A stretch of 64,000 nt of DNA from Zygnema cylindricum (taxonomy: Eukaryota > Streptophyta > Zygnematophyceae > Zygnematales > Zygnemataceae): positions 110,108 to 174,107 of the forward strand of contig JBBHKE010000013.1 in NCBI GenBank assembly GCA_037447655.1, read 5' to 3'. A program made the translations under genes and the position numbers. Below the pieces are notes generated by a model. That model was given only the letters and a program-made list of their open reading frames with translations. It was not told the origin of the DNA and ran no database searches. Shown piece by piece: positions 1 through 11,140 of the stretch (its first letter is position 1; each line of letters opens with the position of its first letter).

Positions 1-968
1 CATTAGTAAAGCTATAGGAGGTTTACTGCACTTTTGAAAAAATAGTACTTTTGAATTACTGTACGGATTCGAAAGAAAAGAAAAGATCCCGGCAGTCCCG
101 TTTTAAAATGTCGGTCGTGAGACAATCGGGCCGGTTTCCGGAAGTCAAAAGTACAGTTCTGTGGTCAACATTTTTCTGCCGTCATTTCGTACTATTCTCG
201 TACATATACGTACTTGTAGTTTCCGTATTTGTACTGTATGCCAGACGCGTCTACGCGGATTGGATGTCGTTTTAAAGCTCGTTTGTACAAAATTTGATTC
301 CCTCGAATAGTCTTTAACGCGTTTTCAAAAATTCTGCAAGGTTTGTCCGTCCATCTCCTGTCACGTCTCGTTTCTTTATTTTTGTCTTTATTTGTACTTG
401 TTTGTCTTTTTTCTATAACACGTTTTTTTTCTTTTTTCTACTTCCATCTTTCACTTCCCTTCATTCTCGTCCATTTTATTTTTATCTTTTCTTTACTTCT
501 TCTTAAGAATAGCAATAACAATAGTAACAACAACAATAATAATAAAAATAATTATAATAATAATAATTATAATAATTATAATAACAAGAGACTCTCAACA
601 CTTCATGAAAGGCTTCATTACTTTTAGTTTTAGTTTTGGAGATCTTTAAACACCTAAAAACATTACAAAAAAATCTTTCAACATCTTTTCTTTTCGTTTC
701 CCATTCGATTCAGAATTTTGGTTTATGTACTTTTCGAAAACGTTAAAAAGTTACAACTCTTCTCTTCTATATACCTGAAGGTAGTTGTTTTCTAGAAAAC
801 CCCAACATTTTGCCCCGCTCCCTTCCCCCCCTTTTCTATTTCCCACTTTTAAGAAGCTCCACAACTTTCCGCCGAAGAAAAGAGAGAGAGAGAGAGAAAG
901 GGGAAAAAAAGGGGAAAAAGACAAAATAATAACGGAAAATAAATATAACATATTATATATATTTATAA
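1..968. other. Noncoding region upstream of the C2-domain gene
   Basis: No convincing gene is seen here. Short open frames exist, but they are low-complexity: runs of Phe/Leu/Ser from T/C-rich DNA and runs of Asn from an AAT/AAC tract. The last ~100 bases before the gene are A/T-rich, ending in alternating TA just before the ATG at 969. This fits a promoter and 5' leader, but no defined element can be named. A (GA)n run lies at about 881-897. Confidence 0.6.
508..585 (+). repeat. AAT/AAC trinucleotide microsatellite
   Basis: About 78 bases of AAT, AAC and TAT triplets, imperfect but continuous. In one frame they read as poly-Asn with occasional Tyr and Lys, like the Asn tracts common in Amoebozoa. 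No flanking sequence suggests a real protein. Confidence 0.8.
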
Positions 969-3439
969 ATGTCGATCCCAAAACATTTTTTAGAAGTCAC
1001 CATTTTTTTCGCAAAAAATTTAAAAAATATCCAAACATACGGAATCCAAGACCCTTATGTAATTTTGGTTTTAGGAAAAGGACAATTAGAGACACGTGTC
1101 CACACTAAAGGCGGTACGGATCCCATATGGAACCAAATCCTTCGTTTGTCTTGTAGTGGGGAAGAGGAAATTCTCTCCCTCTACATAAGAAACAAAAATA
1201 CATTGAGAGATGGTTTAATTGGGAAATCAAAAATTCCTTTGGAAACTATTTTTCAAAAAAAAGAATTTGAAGGACTTTATGCTGTTTTGTCTTCTAGCGG
1301 ATCACAATGTGGAGTCATTTCTCTCAAATTTAAGTTTAAGCCGGACGGAAATTTCTCTCCCTCTACCCCCCTTTCCTCCGCCACTCCCACTTGTCCCTCT
1401 CCCTCGACCCCTCCTCTCGCTCCTTCTCCTTCCTCTCCTGCTCCTCTCACTCCTCCTCCTCCTACCCCCATTTCCAACATTTACCCCTCTCTCTCCTCCA
1501 TTACAAGTAATGAAAAACCCAATTCCCCAAAGGGAGAAAATGGGTATGTAAGGGAGGGAGGTTCATTCAAGGGAGGTAGTATTTACGTACGGCAGCAGAT
1601 AACGACAAAATCGGAGATTTCGAGTGGACCTGCAATCGAGCCGTCACGAGGACCAATCGGAGAGGCGGAAAGTACGTCCAATTTTGTCTCATTTTATTTC
1701 CCCCTTTGATATGTTGTGTTTTGTTTTGTTATAGTCTTCATTTCGCTATCCCTCTCTCTCTACCTCGCCATTTCCCTCTCCCCCTCCCTCTCCCTCTCCC
1801 TCTTCCTCTCCCTTTCCCGTGATTTCTCCTTGTCCCTCGACCTCTCCCTATCCCAACTCCCTCTCCCTCTCGCCCTCCTTCCCCTCCCTACCTCCCTCCC
1901 TCCCTTCCTCCCCCCCTTTCCCTCCCGATTTTTTCTTATTAGTTCAATTATTTTTCTTTTTATTTTCTATCTGTTTGTTTAAACCTATCCTGCAGATGGA
2001 CAAATCGGAAACAGTATCCACACTAATTATGGTCCCTGGGAACGGCCGATTTTGAGTCCGAATTCGAATTATTCAGGAAACACCGAATTTCACGGAGGGG
2101 AATTAAGTTTTGGCGGGAATCCGAACTTTGAAAAAGCTGTTAGGGGAGAGAATATTACTAAAGTAAGTTTTTGTTTTTTTTTTGTTTGTTTGTTCTGTCT
2201 TAGCTATATATTTGTTGTTATTGTTATCATAATGAGGTTTATCATATGTCATTTTAATATAGGTTTGTCCAAATCTACAAAATCCAATTACAAAAAGTAG
2301 GAATGCTACAAGTACAAAAAGTACAAAAGGTACAAAAGGTGGAAGTTATAGCAAAGTCGTAATTTCACAATGTGATAAATTTATTTGTTTTGGTATCTTA
2401 TAAACGTAGAATTGTAAAGTTTTTGGAGTTCCATGTTTCCAGTTGATTCCGGTCCATTGGGTTCTTCATTTTTATTTTGGTGTTCCATCTTTGTTTCCTC
2501 TTCCTCCTCCCTCTCTTCCTCTCCCTCTCCCTCTCCCTCTCCTCTTCCTCTTCCCTCTCTCCCTCTCCCTCTCCCTCTCCCTCTCCTCTTCCTCTTCCCT
2601 CTCTCCCTTTCTCTTCCTTCTCTCCCTTTCTCGTCCTTTAACATTTTTGTTTCTTCTCTGTCTTGCAGCCCTCAGCTCCCCCCTTGCCACAAAACTCGTA
2701 TTTTTCTTCCCTGCCCTCCTCTCCTCCTCCCTCAAACCCACAATTTATTTCGCACTCTCCTCCCTCTCTTCTTCATATTCCTCCTCCTTTTTCTACTCCT
2801 AAGACAGAAATTTCTCCTCACTCTCCTTACCCCAGATCTGATTGTTCCGTACATTCGCCAGCTCAGCTTTTGGACTTACCTACCCCAAGGGAAGACAATT
2901 CTATCTCCCCATCTCCCTCTCTTCCTCCTCCCTGTTTATGTTCTTCAACCGTCCCAACTAATTTTCAATATTCTCATCATCAACCCTATTATACCCATCA
3001 AGAACAATATTACCCTCATTATCCTCCCAACAATTCTCCTCCTTTTTCTCCTCCTCATTTTTATTCTTCTCATTATCCTGCTCATTATCATCCGCCATAT
3101 TATTCTCCTCCTTCTCCTAACCATCCCTCTCCACCTACCCCCCAATTTCCTCTTCCTCTTACCCCTCAAAATCCTCCTCCTCCTCCTTCTCTTCCCCCAT
3201 ATGGATACCCGAATCAAAATTATTCGAATTTTCCGACGAATAATTATCCGCCCCAAATTCCCCAAAATCATCAGTTTTCGACGACGGAAAATCAACATTA
3301 TCCTCATAACCCCAATTATATCCAACCATCGTACGGAAATTCGAACTATAATTCGTCGAACTCTCAAACAAATATAAACGTTTCAAATGGGGAAAACGAA
3401 TCGATTTCGCTTGCTCCAAATCCGTATCCCAAATATTAA
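969..3439 (+). CDS. C2-domain protein with a proline/tyrosine-rich tail, four exons
   Basis: Proposed exons are 969-1671, 1996-2162, 2263-2358 and 2669-3439. All junctions use GT/AG and keep frame, giving about 578 residues. Residues ~3-120 form a C2 domain: LEVTIFFAKNLKN, then the DPYV loop, a KGGTDPIWN motif and a C-terminal LKFKF strand. C2 domains usually bind membranes, often with Ca2+. Only some of the usual loop aspartates are visible, so Ca2+ dependence is unclear. A Ser/Pro linker, a Gly/Asn-rich segment and a Lys/Thr stretch follow. The last exon encodes ~255 residues rich in Pro, Tyr, His and Asn, with PPY-like motifs. This plan resembles amoebozoan C2 proteins with disordered PxY tails. 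There is no signal peptide or membrane segment. The donor of intron 3 (GTAATT at 2359) is the least certain; intron 2 could instead run 2163-2668, skipping exon 3. Confidence 0.8.
1748..1925 (+). repeat. Polypyrimidine tract filling intron 1
   Basis: Most of intron 1 (1672-1995) is C/T only on the coding strand, built from CCCTCT, CCTCCC and TCTCTC units. It ends at a TGCAG acceptor. Frames across it read only as Ser/Leu/Pro and are artefacts. Confidence 0.85.
2505..2640 (+). repeat. Polypyrimidine tract in intron 3 (CCCTCT repeats)
   Basis: A tandem CCCTCT/CCTCTT tract lies inside intron 3 (2359-2668), again with all pyrimidines on the sense strand. The acceptor is CTTGCAG at 2668. One-strand pyrimidine bias in successive introns of the same gene is unusual and may serve splicing or reflect repeat expansion. 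Confidence 0.85.
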
Positions 3440-3521
3440 AAAACATTACTATTTATATCGCAACTTATCTGCGACGTTTTTTCTAATGACTCTCCTCGAA
3501 TTTTTTGGAATTCGGATTCCA

Positions 3522-3527
3522 AATAAA
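3522..3527 (+). terminator. Candidate polyadenylation signal AATAAA
   Basis: A canonical AATAAA lies 83 bases after the stop codon of the C2-domain gene. AT-rich sequence follows. The position is typical for a 3' UTR, but cleavage cannot be shown from sequence. Confidence 0.5.
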
Positions 3528-3719
3528 CAAGTATAAAAATATAAGGTTCGGATATATTTTTCCGGAAAAGCCGTACCTTTCGACAGAAAACAATTCCGTA
3601 GAAAAATGATTTTGTGAAAAGCGATTACGTAAAAAACCGTACTTTAGAATCTATTTTTATGGGAAAGAGAAAAAGTCTGGAATAGGAAACATTTTGATTC
3701 ATAAATCCATTAAATCTTA

Positions 3720-4361
3720 GTGCCATCCTTCTCCTCCCTCTCCTACTCCTTACTCTCTCAACAATCCCTCTCCCTCTCCCTCTCCCTCTCCCTCCCTCCC
3801 TCCCTCCTCTCCTTCTCTCCACCCTCTCTTTCCTTCATTCCTTCCTTCCTTCCCTCCCCCAGGAATATTCCATCATCCCTCCATCTCCTCCTCCTCCTCC
3901 TCCTCCTTATTACTCCTCCTCAATACCCCCCTCGTCCTACAACTCCTCCATATCCCTCAATACCCTCCTCCTCCCCCTCCTAGGTATCCCTCTCCTACTC
4001 TTCAATATCTCTTTTCTTCCCCTCCTCAATATTCTCCTCCTACTCCTCACTATCCCACTCCCTCTACCCCTCACTATCCCACTCTCTCCTCTTCTCACTT
4101 TCCTCCTTTTCCCCCAAATGGATACCCAAACCAAAATGTCCGAATTTTTCGACGAATTATTTTGGAACGAATTTTTCCAAAAGTCAACACCTTTTGACGC
4201 CAAAAAGCTAACATTATCATCATTTACCCAATTGTACCCAAACATAGTTCGGAAATTCGAATGATAATTCGTCCTTAGCGTCAAATTTTCACAAAAAAAT
4301 TAAAGTTCCATATGGAGTTTTTGAAAATGAATTCAGTATTCGAGCTCCAAATATGTATTAA
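3720..4361 (+). pseudogene. Decayed tandem copy of the last exon of the C2-domain gene
   Basis: After a CT-rich stretch, the sequence repeats the end of exon 4 in order: Pro/Tyr-rich codons, GYPNQN (about 4118-4135), then, after a one-base frame change, segments matching PTNNYPP, TENQHYPH, GNSNYNSS and the final APNPYPKY (here APNMY then stop at 4359-4361). The frame change at ~4137 and stops near 4195 and 4250 prevent translation. No C2 domain copy is seen, so only the 3' part was duplicated. It could serve as an alternative terminal exon if spliced, but the broken frame argues against that. Confidence 0.75.
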
Positions 4362-4578
4362 GAATAATTAAATTTACCGGATTACCCCTTTTCTTTATCC
4401 TCATTACCCCCCCATTTTTATTTTTATTTTCGTTTTTTTTTGTTTTTGCTTCACATTTGACTCTGTAGAAAGACTAATTATTCCAAAAAAAAGAAAAAAG
4501 AAAAATTGTTAATAACTCCAAAAACCTCAATAGCCCTCCCAAAAAATCAACTTTCCTCAGACTTCGATTCTTCTCTGG

Positions 4579-4593
4579 TTTTTTTTTTTTTTC

Positions 4594-4635
<42 letters not shown>
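4579..4635 (+). repeat. Poly-T run interrupted once by CG
   Basis: Fourteen T, then CG, then about 41 T. It could be the reversed poly-A tail of an old retroposed insert or simple slippage. No recognisable insert lies beside it. Confidence 0.8.
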
Positions 4636-4927
4636 CAAGTGGGAAAGGGGGGAGAGAGAAAAAGTTTAGACAAACTCACACTTTGAGGGAAAATGGGGTT
4701 TCATAGTATTTCAAATCCTGTATTTATTTTATTTTGTCCTCGCAGGTTATTTTTTCGCGGGAGTTTATCACTTTATTTGTATTTTTATGAAGTTTGAGTC
4801 TTTTATTTTATTCCAAAAACAGTTCTCCTTTTTGAAATGCCATGTTTAAACAAAACATAGTTTCTAATTTCTATTTCTTGATTTCTTTTTAATTTTATAG
4901 AGATGTGTTTAAAATGTTTCATGTTTT

Positions 4928-5050
4928 GGATGGTTTTGAATGTTTTTGGACATAGACAATGTTTTTGAATGTTATTTTTAAATGTTTTTGATTTTTTTTT
5001 TTAAATGTTTTTGGTTTTTTTTTTTAAATGTTTTTGAATGTTTTTGAAAA
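4928..5050 (+). repeat. Degenerate minisatellite, unit about AATGTTTTTG
   Basis: The unit AATGTTTTTG or AAATGTTTTTG recurs at least six times with short T-rich spacers. No coding potential. Confidence 0.7.
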
Positions 5051-5368
5051 TTCAAAGTAATTTCCATATATTCTTTGCATCCTTTATTTTTACTATTGTT
5101 TTTAATATATGAAAGGTTCGATTTTTCTGCTCAATGTTCACCACAGAAAAGAAAAAATAGCGGGATCACTCAAATTAAGCAACATTACATCACATTGAAT
5201 TGACATTGGCAGAAATTTCGGAAAAATAAATGCACATTAAAAAAATAAAATCGCCAAGGATTCTACTCGCACGAACATAAGTATACGAAAAAAAAAAACA
5301 ATAATAATAACAAAAAATAAATAAAATACGACCTGTTGTGACGTGACGGGCTTTCGGACGTGCATGGC

Positions 5369-5421
5369 AACACTAATAGCGATACACGGTGTAGTGTACA
5401 CCGCGAATCGCTATTAGTGTT
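5369..5421 (+). repeat. 53-bp near-perfect palindrome
   Basis: The arms read AACACTAATAGCGAT and ATCGCTATTAGTGTT, 15 bases paired perfectly. Pairing continues toward the centre with three mismatches per 26-base arm. Part of the left arm (GCGATACACGGTGTAG) recurs at about 5603-5618. It resembles a pair of inverted terminal repeats placed back to back. Confidence 0.75.
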
Positions 5422-5879
5422 AATGTTTTTCTTGCCACTAAAAACATCTTTTCTCCGTATGCGCTTGCCGGATTGTGGATCTGACAGTTGCGATTGAAGT
5501 CTAATATTCTCACTTTTCGATTGACGGTTTCCATGTAATAATCGGACAAGTGTGCACGGAGAAAGCTCTTTTAAGTGTCAAAAAAATTATTAACTCTAGT
5601 AGCGATACACGGTGTAGATCCAAATCCAGTGGGCTAACAAAGAGAAAAAACTTTATTACAGAAAGTGCGATGGAAAACCCATCAAAGTACAAAGGGGGTA
5701 AAAAAAAGAAAAAGCACATTGAAAGACTACAAGAGCCAACAATTACTAAAACAAAACAAAACAAACAAATGAGGAAACAAAAGGCACAGGGCCAGCTGGA
5801 AGACTAAACAAAATGCCACAGATGACTAGAAAAAAAAGAAAAAACCCACTCTACATGATGCCCCACAACCCTAACAAGC

Positions 5880-6914
5880 TAAATGCCACACCCCCGAAGG
5901 TCGTGGATGTGGACTGGATCTCGAGGAGGAAGGTCTAGGAGGCCGCGCCTATCATCCGCCACCGTGCTTCGACGGAGAAGGGCCGCAGCTTGAGCTCGTT
6001 GAAGGGCAACTGATACACGTTGACGGTAAAAAGAAACAAGAAGACTTAGGGGAGGATATCCTCAACCCCTGGATTCAAAAGCTTTCTTGGCATAGTTGAG
6101 GAGAAAATCATCGAAGACTTGTCCAAAGAACCAAAAATCTCAGCTGTAAACGGGACAAATTGGTCCCCTGGGTCTCAATGAGCGTAATCCCTTTCCTTAG
6201 AAGTCGCTACGTCCCGAGGCGTGCCACACTTGTATGCACTACTGCGCGAGAAGAAACGTGGGTCCCTGTCGAATTAGTAAGGACCACATCATCCAAGGTC
6301 CGCCCAGACCCGTGGAGGAAAACCAAGAGGAAAACCAAGTCTACCCAAGGACTTCATAGACCACTAGATTGGGAACGAGGAGGTAAGATATGGGAAACTT
6401 CTCGCTTCACAGTGTAGCCTGCTTCAACTCCAATCGCAGCAATCGCATCCCGAACCAAATCATGCGCGACTATACGTTTAACCCCCCGCGAGCAACAAAG
6501 TAAATGGATGTCGTCGGAGTCAATTGGTTGGTTACAAACACACTTGGGGCGCCCAAGAAACGGAGGGTGAGGCAAACCCAAACGAAGGCAGGTAGGAGGC
6601 GGGTAGCAGAGGTGAACTGGTAGACGCCAGACGAAGTGTCGAAAAAATGGGTGTTGTTTGTAACCGTGCATCAGCCCTAGACCCAGAACACGAGCGTAAA
6701 CGAGCACGCGATTAAGCCGGAGGTAACGCGTTCAATAGATCATGGAATTCTGCGGCTGCGAACTGCTCGGATATGCGTTGTTGCAAATGGAAGTTATTGT
6801 CAGCAGTAAGAGACGGAACAGGTGGAACTTCGTGTCCGGTATCAGGCGGTAGGAGTGCACGAGCGAAGAAAAGAGCTTCATGGAAGGGAAAAAAATTGTC
6901 CTCTACTCTACGGA
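5880..6914 (-). pseudogene. C-terminal domain of the non-LTR element
   Basis: The best-preserved part (6354-6707) has CVCNQP, then HLLCC, then AHDLVRDAIAAIGVEAGY and VKREVSHILPP. The C-x-C...H...C spacing looks like the zinc-binding C-terminal region of this RT family, followed by a nuclease-like section. Downstream, the frames break, but EVFG-like and FDDFL-like words are still readable to about 5890. It directly continues the RT segment across the solo LTR at 6915-8110. Confidence 0.55.
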
Positions 6915-8110
6915 TGTAATTCTATGGGCTCCATTGCCACACAAAATTCGCAGGTCCAAAGAAGCTAATCTAGATAGTGCCAACTCCAAGTTTATATAAA
7001 TCCAAATGATTGACCCCTTGACGATCAGAACCCCATTACACCTTCACCCCTGTGAAATAAGACATTGTGTGTGCTCAGTTCCACCACAGAATGCAAAGTT
7101 AGAATATGAGTTTTGGATAACATTCCCCACTTTGACTTTCCCTTAGAAATGAAGCCACTTTGGCAGGCAAACACTCTGACCGACTACACCGCTGTGTAGC
7201 CTGGACTCCCCTGAGTCGCAGTAAAAATAATCACTGAAAATGTGTAGCTTGGACTCCCCTGAGTCGCAGCAATAATAATCACTAAAAATGGTCAACTGAG
7301 TTGATAGTTATGGTCAATTGAGTTGATAGTTATGGCTGACCAATGTTTGCCTTTTAAACAAGATGCTCTATGGGAGAGGCGGCTACCTATCCAAAATATT
7401 GTAAGTCCTAAACCCCTCACTAAACCCTCTAGTACTGGAATGCAGACCAATCACAGGACTGTACCGTACATGAAAGTACATGTGCCATGGTACTTTCTGT
7501 ACGAACATTGTACGACACAACCATACTGCGACATTTGTCACATCCGAATTTGTTGTCTTCCATTCTGGAGATTCTATAAACTCGTACGATGTTGCAACGT
7601 GTCATCCGGAGTGGCGACGTCCGTAAACCGCCATATTGTCCTTTGCGCGAAGCCGACGCTTACCACGGCTGTCCGATTAGATCGCCTTTTAAGGTAAGCT
7701 TTTGAAATGAATATTCGCAACATTTATTTCGTGCGGTACATTACTTTATGACACGTTATATGTTCCACTGTACTTTCGTTAGTTAAATGAAATGTCCTAC
7801 GTCTATGTGTTTAAATACTTATCAAACCCAACGTACTATATCACAGTTCATAGACTATTAGATAACGCTGCCGGCTACCGGCTATTCTGACGGACGGTTG
7901 ATACCAAGATCAAAACCTGGGTTCGTCAATATCCTTATAGTAAATCTACTATAAACTTCTCTAGAGAGCTTAGGCAGCCATGGCTCTAGCTCCCTATCCA
8001 GCCTTTAGTGACTACAACAAGTGTAAGGGCTTGGAGAAAGGAGTTAGAGGCAGACTGCCTCTGCTCTTTTCTATCCTAACACAGACCTAGAAAATACTTA
8101 AATTTTAACA
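6915..8110 (-). repeat. Solo copia-type LTR in the non-LTR element
   Basis: On the plus strand it begins TGTAATTCTATGGGCTCC and ends TTTTAACA, the same ends as the LTRs of element C, in minus orientation. It contains the paired GTAC...GTAC inverted repeat near 7465-7505 and the GGGTTCGTCAA/AGATCAAAACCTGG tRNA-like block near 7880-7930. No internal element sequence is attached, so LTR-LTR recombination probably removed it. Flanking pentamers do not match, so no target duplication is claimed. Confidence 0.75.
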
Positions 8111-9600
8111 AGGGCAACTTGGGCTAGAATGGGAACAACATTCGCTATAAAACGGGAAGTGATGGCGAGCGCCACCAAAGCCCAACTACCCAAATAAGTC
8201 GTTGGAGCAACTTGACCCATCGGAATTAAACCTAAACCCCAGTTGGAATTCAAAAGGCTAGCTTGACGTTGTGCAAATGATCTAGCCGATCAAAAATCCC
8301 ATGCCCAACGAGGTGATGGAGAACAATAAAAAGACAATCGTCGAACTTCCTTTATGAGGACAAAATTGACGCCTTGATGGTATTGTCCGTGCGAGAAAAA
8401 GAGGTCGTTGAGCAAAATAACGAGTGAGGATTTGAAATGCCACTTGGGAGTCAAAGAGCTTAGAAAGGTCATCAGAGTGCGAGAGGTCCTCCAACAAAGC
8501 ATCAGTGACAACTTGGTTCACAAAAGAAGGGGCACCGATACGAGAGTTTAGAGCTTTAATACCATCCGTCGAAGATGCAATACAAAAACCCACAGGAATA
8601 GGGAAGTCCGAAGGTAAGCCTTGCGGGCACCAAGCCACACATTTAGACAGTTTAACTGATAAACCAATCCGACGAAGTTGCTCCGCAAAATGGGAAAAGG
8701 CAGGTAAAACTTGGTCACGAGGGCCCACAATAGAAGTATCATCCGCAATGGAAGGGAATAAACAACCACAGAAAGTCGTAGCAGAGTCGCGTAAACCTTG
8801 AAGGTGAAAGGGAAAATTTGGTTTATAGGAGATGCAGCAATGCGCAATCCTCGGAAGATAGCATTACGGTTGCCAGTATTAAAGGCGTTAGCAACATCTA
8901 CTTGAAGGACCACCCAATCCGGATGGAGATCAAAAACAGCCAGAAGACCATGAACAACCGCCTCACAACCCCCATTTGTACCAACGCCAAACTAGCGCGG
9001 TGAGAAATGGTCATGGAAAGCCCCTTGGAGTTGAATACACATCGCGCAAGCAACCAAACGGTACACCACCTCACCAATAGCAATTCCCCAAGCAGGCTTA
9101 GTAACAACAACAAGGCAAGCCGCATTAGTAACAGCGACAAGGCGAGCCGCAGAGAGAAGGGATGCAACATTGTGTGGAACATGTCCTCGAGCCAACTTTG
9201 AAGCCACCTTAAAGATAAGATCAAAACCCTGAGAGGGGGTGTCAGGATGATATACGTCATGGAGAATTCGTACACCATCCTAGATGGACCCCCCGTAGAA
9301 AGATTAGGCGACCGAAGCAAAGCTGTGGTAAATGCTTCCCTCTCCAAGTCGAACGATTCAACACGATCATGGACTTCAATGAAAGAGGGGATCTCTTCAG
9401 GGGTAGGTGGATGTAACAAACGTAAAGCCTCAACCGTAGCCTCAGAAGACGAAGATGGTTGGAAAGGTCTAAGAGCACGAGGAGCCCAGGAATATTCGTC
9501 GGAACGACCAAGGTGGACTGCCCGATGCAACCTAGCCGTGGAGCTTGGGAGCGGGGCATGACGTTGAGGGTGGGACATGGAAAGACTTATGACACAATCT
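8111..9600 (-). pseudogene. Reverse transcriptase domain of the non-LTR element
   Basis: Conserved RT words can be read on the minus strand in several frames. They are an IAIGEVVYRLVA segment (~9080), GGCEAVVHG (~8960), motif A LQVDVANAFNT (~8900) with the catalytic Asp, and motif C ADDTSIVGP (~8740) with both Asp residues. A conserved thumb-like segment, RRIGLSVKLSKCVAWCPQG, follows. Upstream are EEIPSFIEVHDRVESF and GGPSRMVYEF. The catalytic residues survive, but at least five frame changes make it non-functional. Confidence 0.65.
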
Positions 9601-10134
9601 GTATGCTCTTGCTACAAGTACTCCTTGTCCCCTTGCAAAAACAGTTGACATCGCGCCTTAGTCTCACGAGCTCCGCTCGCACCCCCCCCCCCTCGTTGGC
9701 AAAACCAAAACCCAAAGTGGGAATTAGAAAAGTAGGTGCCACTCTCCGTCATTGGTGATGTCGTTGGCCAATAAAGCCAAAGGGAGTCGAAGAGCTGTTT
9801 GGACAGATTCATGAAGATGGTTGGGAATTCGAGTGTAGAGCTTAGGCCGAGGATAGCCTAGGTGGTAACACCCAAGGACGTCTAAGCGTCAAACATAGTC
9901 CCAATCACTAGGAGAGGGTTGTTTGCGGACACTTGAGGGGGGGGGATGACCTTTGGTGAGGGGCAAAATTCCTTTAGGGGTGAGAGGACACGACTTCAAA
10001 TGTCTTGATAAACCCACCCCCTACAACATACATTATTTCACACTGAGGGCACGACACCCAAAGAGGACTAAGATTTGATGGGGGAGTCAAAGCGGGCTCA
10101 GTGAGTGAAAGAGCCACAAAAGAGACGATGAAGA
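9601..10134 (-). pseudogene. Upstream part of the non-LTR element
   Basis: Degraded coding-like sequence joining the Pro-rich N-terminal region to the RT. No domain can be named. It is interrupted at 10135 by a plus-strand solo LTR. Confidence 0.4.
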
Positions 10135-11140
10135 TGTTAAAATTATTAGATTTATATAGTATTTTCTAGGTCTAAATAGTTCTTTAAAAACGGAAAAGAA
10201 AAAGGCGAACAGCCTGCCTCCACCTCCTCTCTCTACCCACCATACTTGTTGTAGTCACTGAGGGATAGAGAGGGTGGTTGATCCATGGCTTTCCTAGCTA
10301 AGTAGGCAGGACTAAAGGGTGACTTACGTCACCCTCGACAAAAGGTTGAGTCCGGCACGACTCGAACCTCCAACCGGCAAAGCGCGGCGTAGCCGTTAGC
10401 TGTAACCATTCTGTCGTAGAAGTCCGTTAGGATATATAAGGTTTGATAATTATCTAAACATAGTTCAGAACATGAATTCGATTAACGGAATGACGGACGA
10501 AAGAACATAGAACCAAGTATTATATTGTGCAAACATTATCTTCCACAAAACAAATGAATCTCACATTTGTTTCGACGACCGACATTTAATGGCATATTTA
10601 ATCCGACGACGTATATCACTGCCGAGATCCCAAAATGGTCATTTTGGCGTTTGTGGACATGGCATGACGTGGCGCCACGTGAAGGGATAACATTTGGTCG
10701 CATGAATTCTGGGGAACATAAGGACGAGTTAAAAGTGGACACGCGTCCACTCAATGGCCTTGCCGTACACAGGCCATACAGAAAGTACATCGGCCGTAAT
10801 ACCTTTCTGTACCCCAAAGTCATCTGATTGGTTCGTACGTCAGTAGATATGGGTTGTGAGAGGGGTTTAGGACTTAGAGAATTTGGTAGGTAGTAACCTC
10901 TCTCCCTTTGAGAGTTTCAATAAACTTGGCATCTTTGCCACCTTATATTTTTTCCGCTCGTTGGCCGTTTTCACTAATTCTTTTTCCTACGGACTCACGA
11001 GAGTCTAGGCTACACATGGGTGCAGTCAGGCTGTGAGTTTGACATTTTGGGCAGTAGTGATTATGGCTTGAAATAGGTTAGTTAAAAACTATCTAGAGGC
11101 TTCATGTATTATGTCGTCCAATGGAGGACACAGAATTGCA
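10135..11140 (+). repeat. Solo copia-type LTR, plus orientation
   Basis: It starts TGTTAAAATTATTAG and ends GGAGGACACAGAATTGCA, the ends of the I/N-type LTR. A conserved AGTATTTTCTAGGTCTAAAT block lies near the start. On the opposite strand at 10346-10420 there is a tRNA-like block with a good B-box match (GGTTCGAGTC). Flanks GAAGA and GGGGG do not match, so the target duplication is lost or the ends are altered. Confidence 0.75.
10346..10420 (-). promoter_or_regulatory. tRNA-like block (Pol III box A/B-like) inside an LTR
   Basis: On the minus strand, TGGTTACAGCTAACGG resembles a box A and GGTTCGAGTC resembles a box B. They are followed by a 3' arm GGACTCAA. Related blocks occur in nearly every LTR of the window (e.g. 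31925-31970, 46210-46250, 59165-59203, 60165-60232). A full cloverleaf cannot be drawn, so this is not called a tRNA gene. Function is inference. Confidence 0.35.

Larger units (their letters stand above)
4362..5880. other. AT-rich intergenic DNA, no gene seen
   Basis: This stretch holds a long poly-T run, an ATGTTTTTGA-type minisatellite and a 53-base palindrome, listed separately. A frame at 5550-5807 is Lys-rich and matches nothing I recognise. I see no convincing exon. Confidence 0.6.

Noticed and set aside
343-627. 94-codon frame with a poly-Asn tail
   Set aside because: Phe/Leu/Ser-rich then Asn runs from simple AT repeats; no motif, and the composition follows the DNA repeat.
1277-1480. 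Gly/Glu-rich minus-strand frame opposite exon 1
   Set aside because: Antisense shadow of the Pro/Ser-rich linker.
2433-3377. 314-codon frame overlapping intron 3 and exon 4 of the C2 gene
   Set aside because: It is a shifted reading of CT repeats and of the Pro/Tyr exon; the Pro/Tyr/Asn frame has the natural codon pattern and a matching duplicate.
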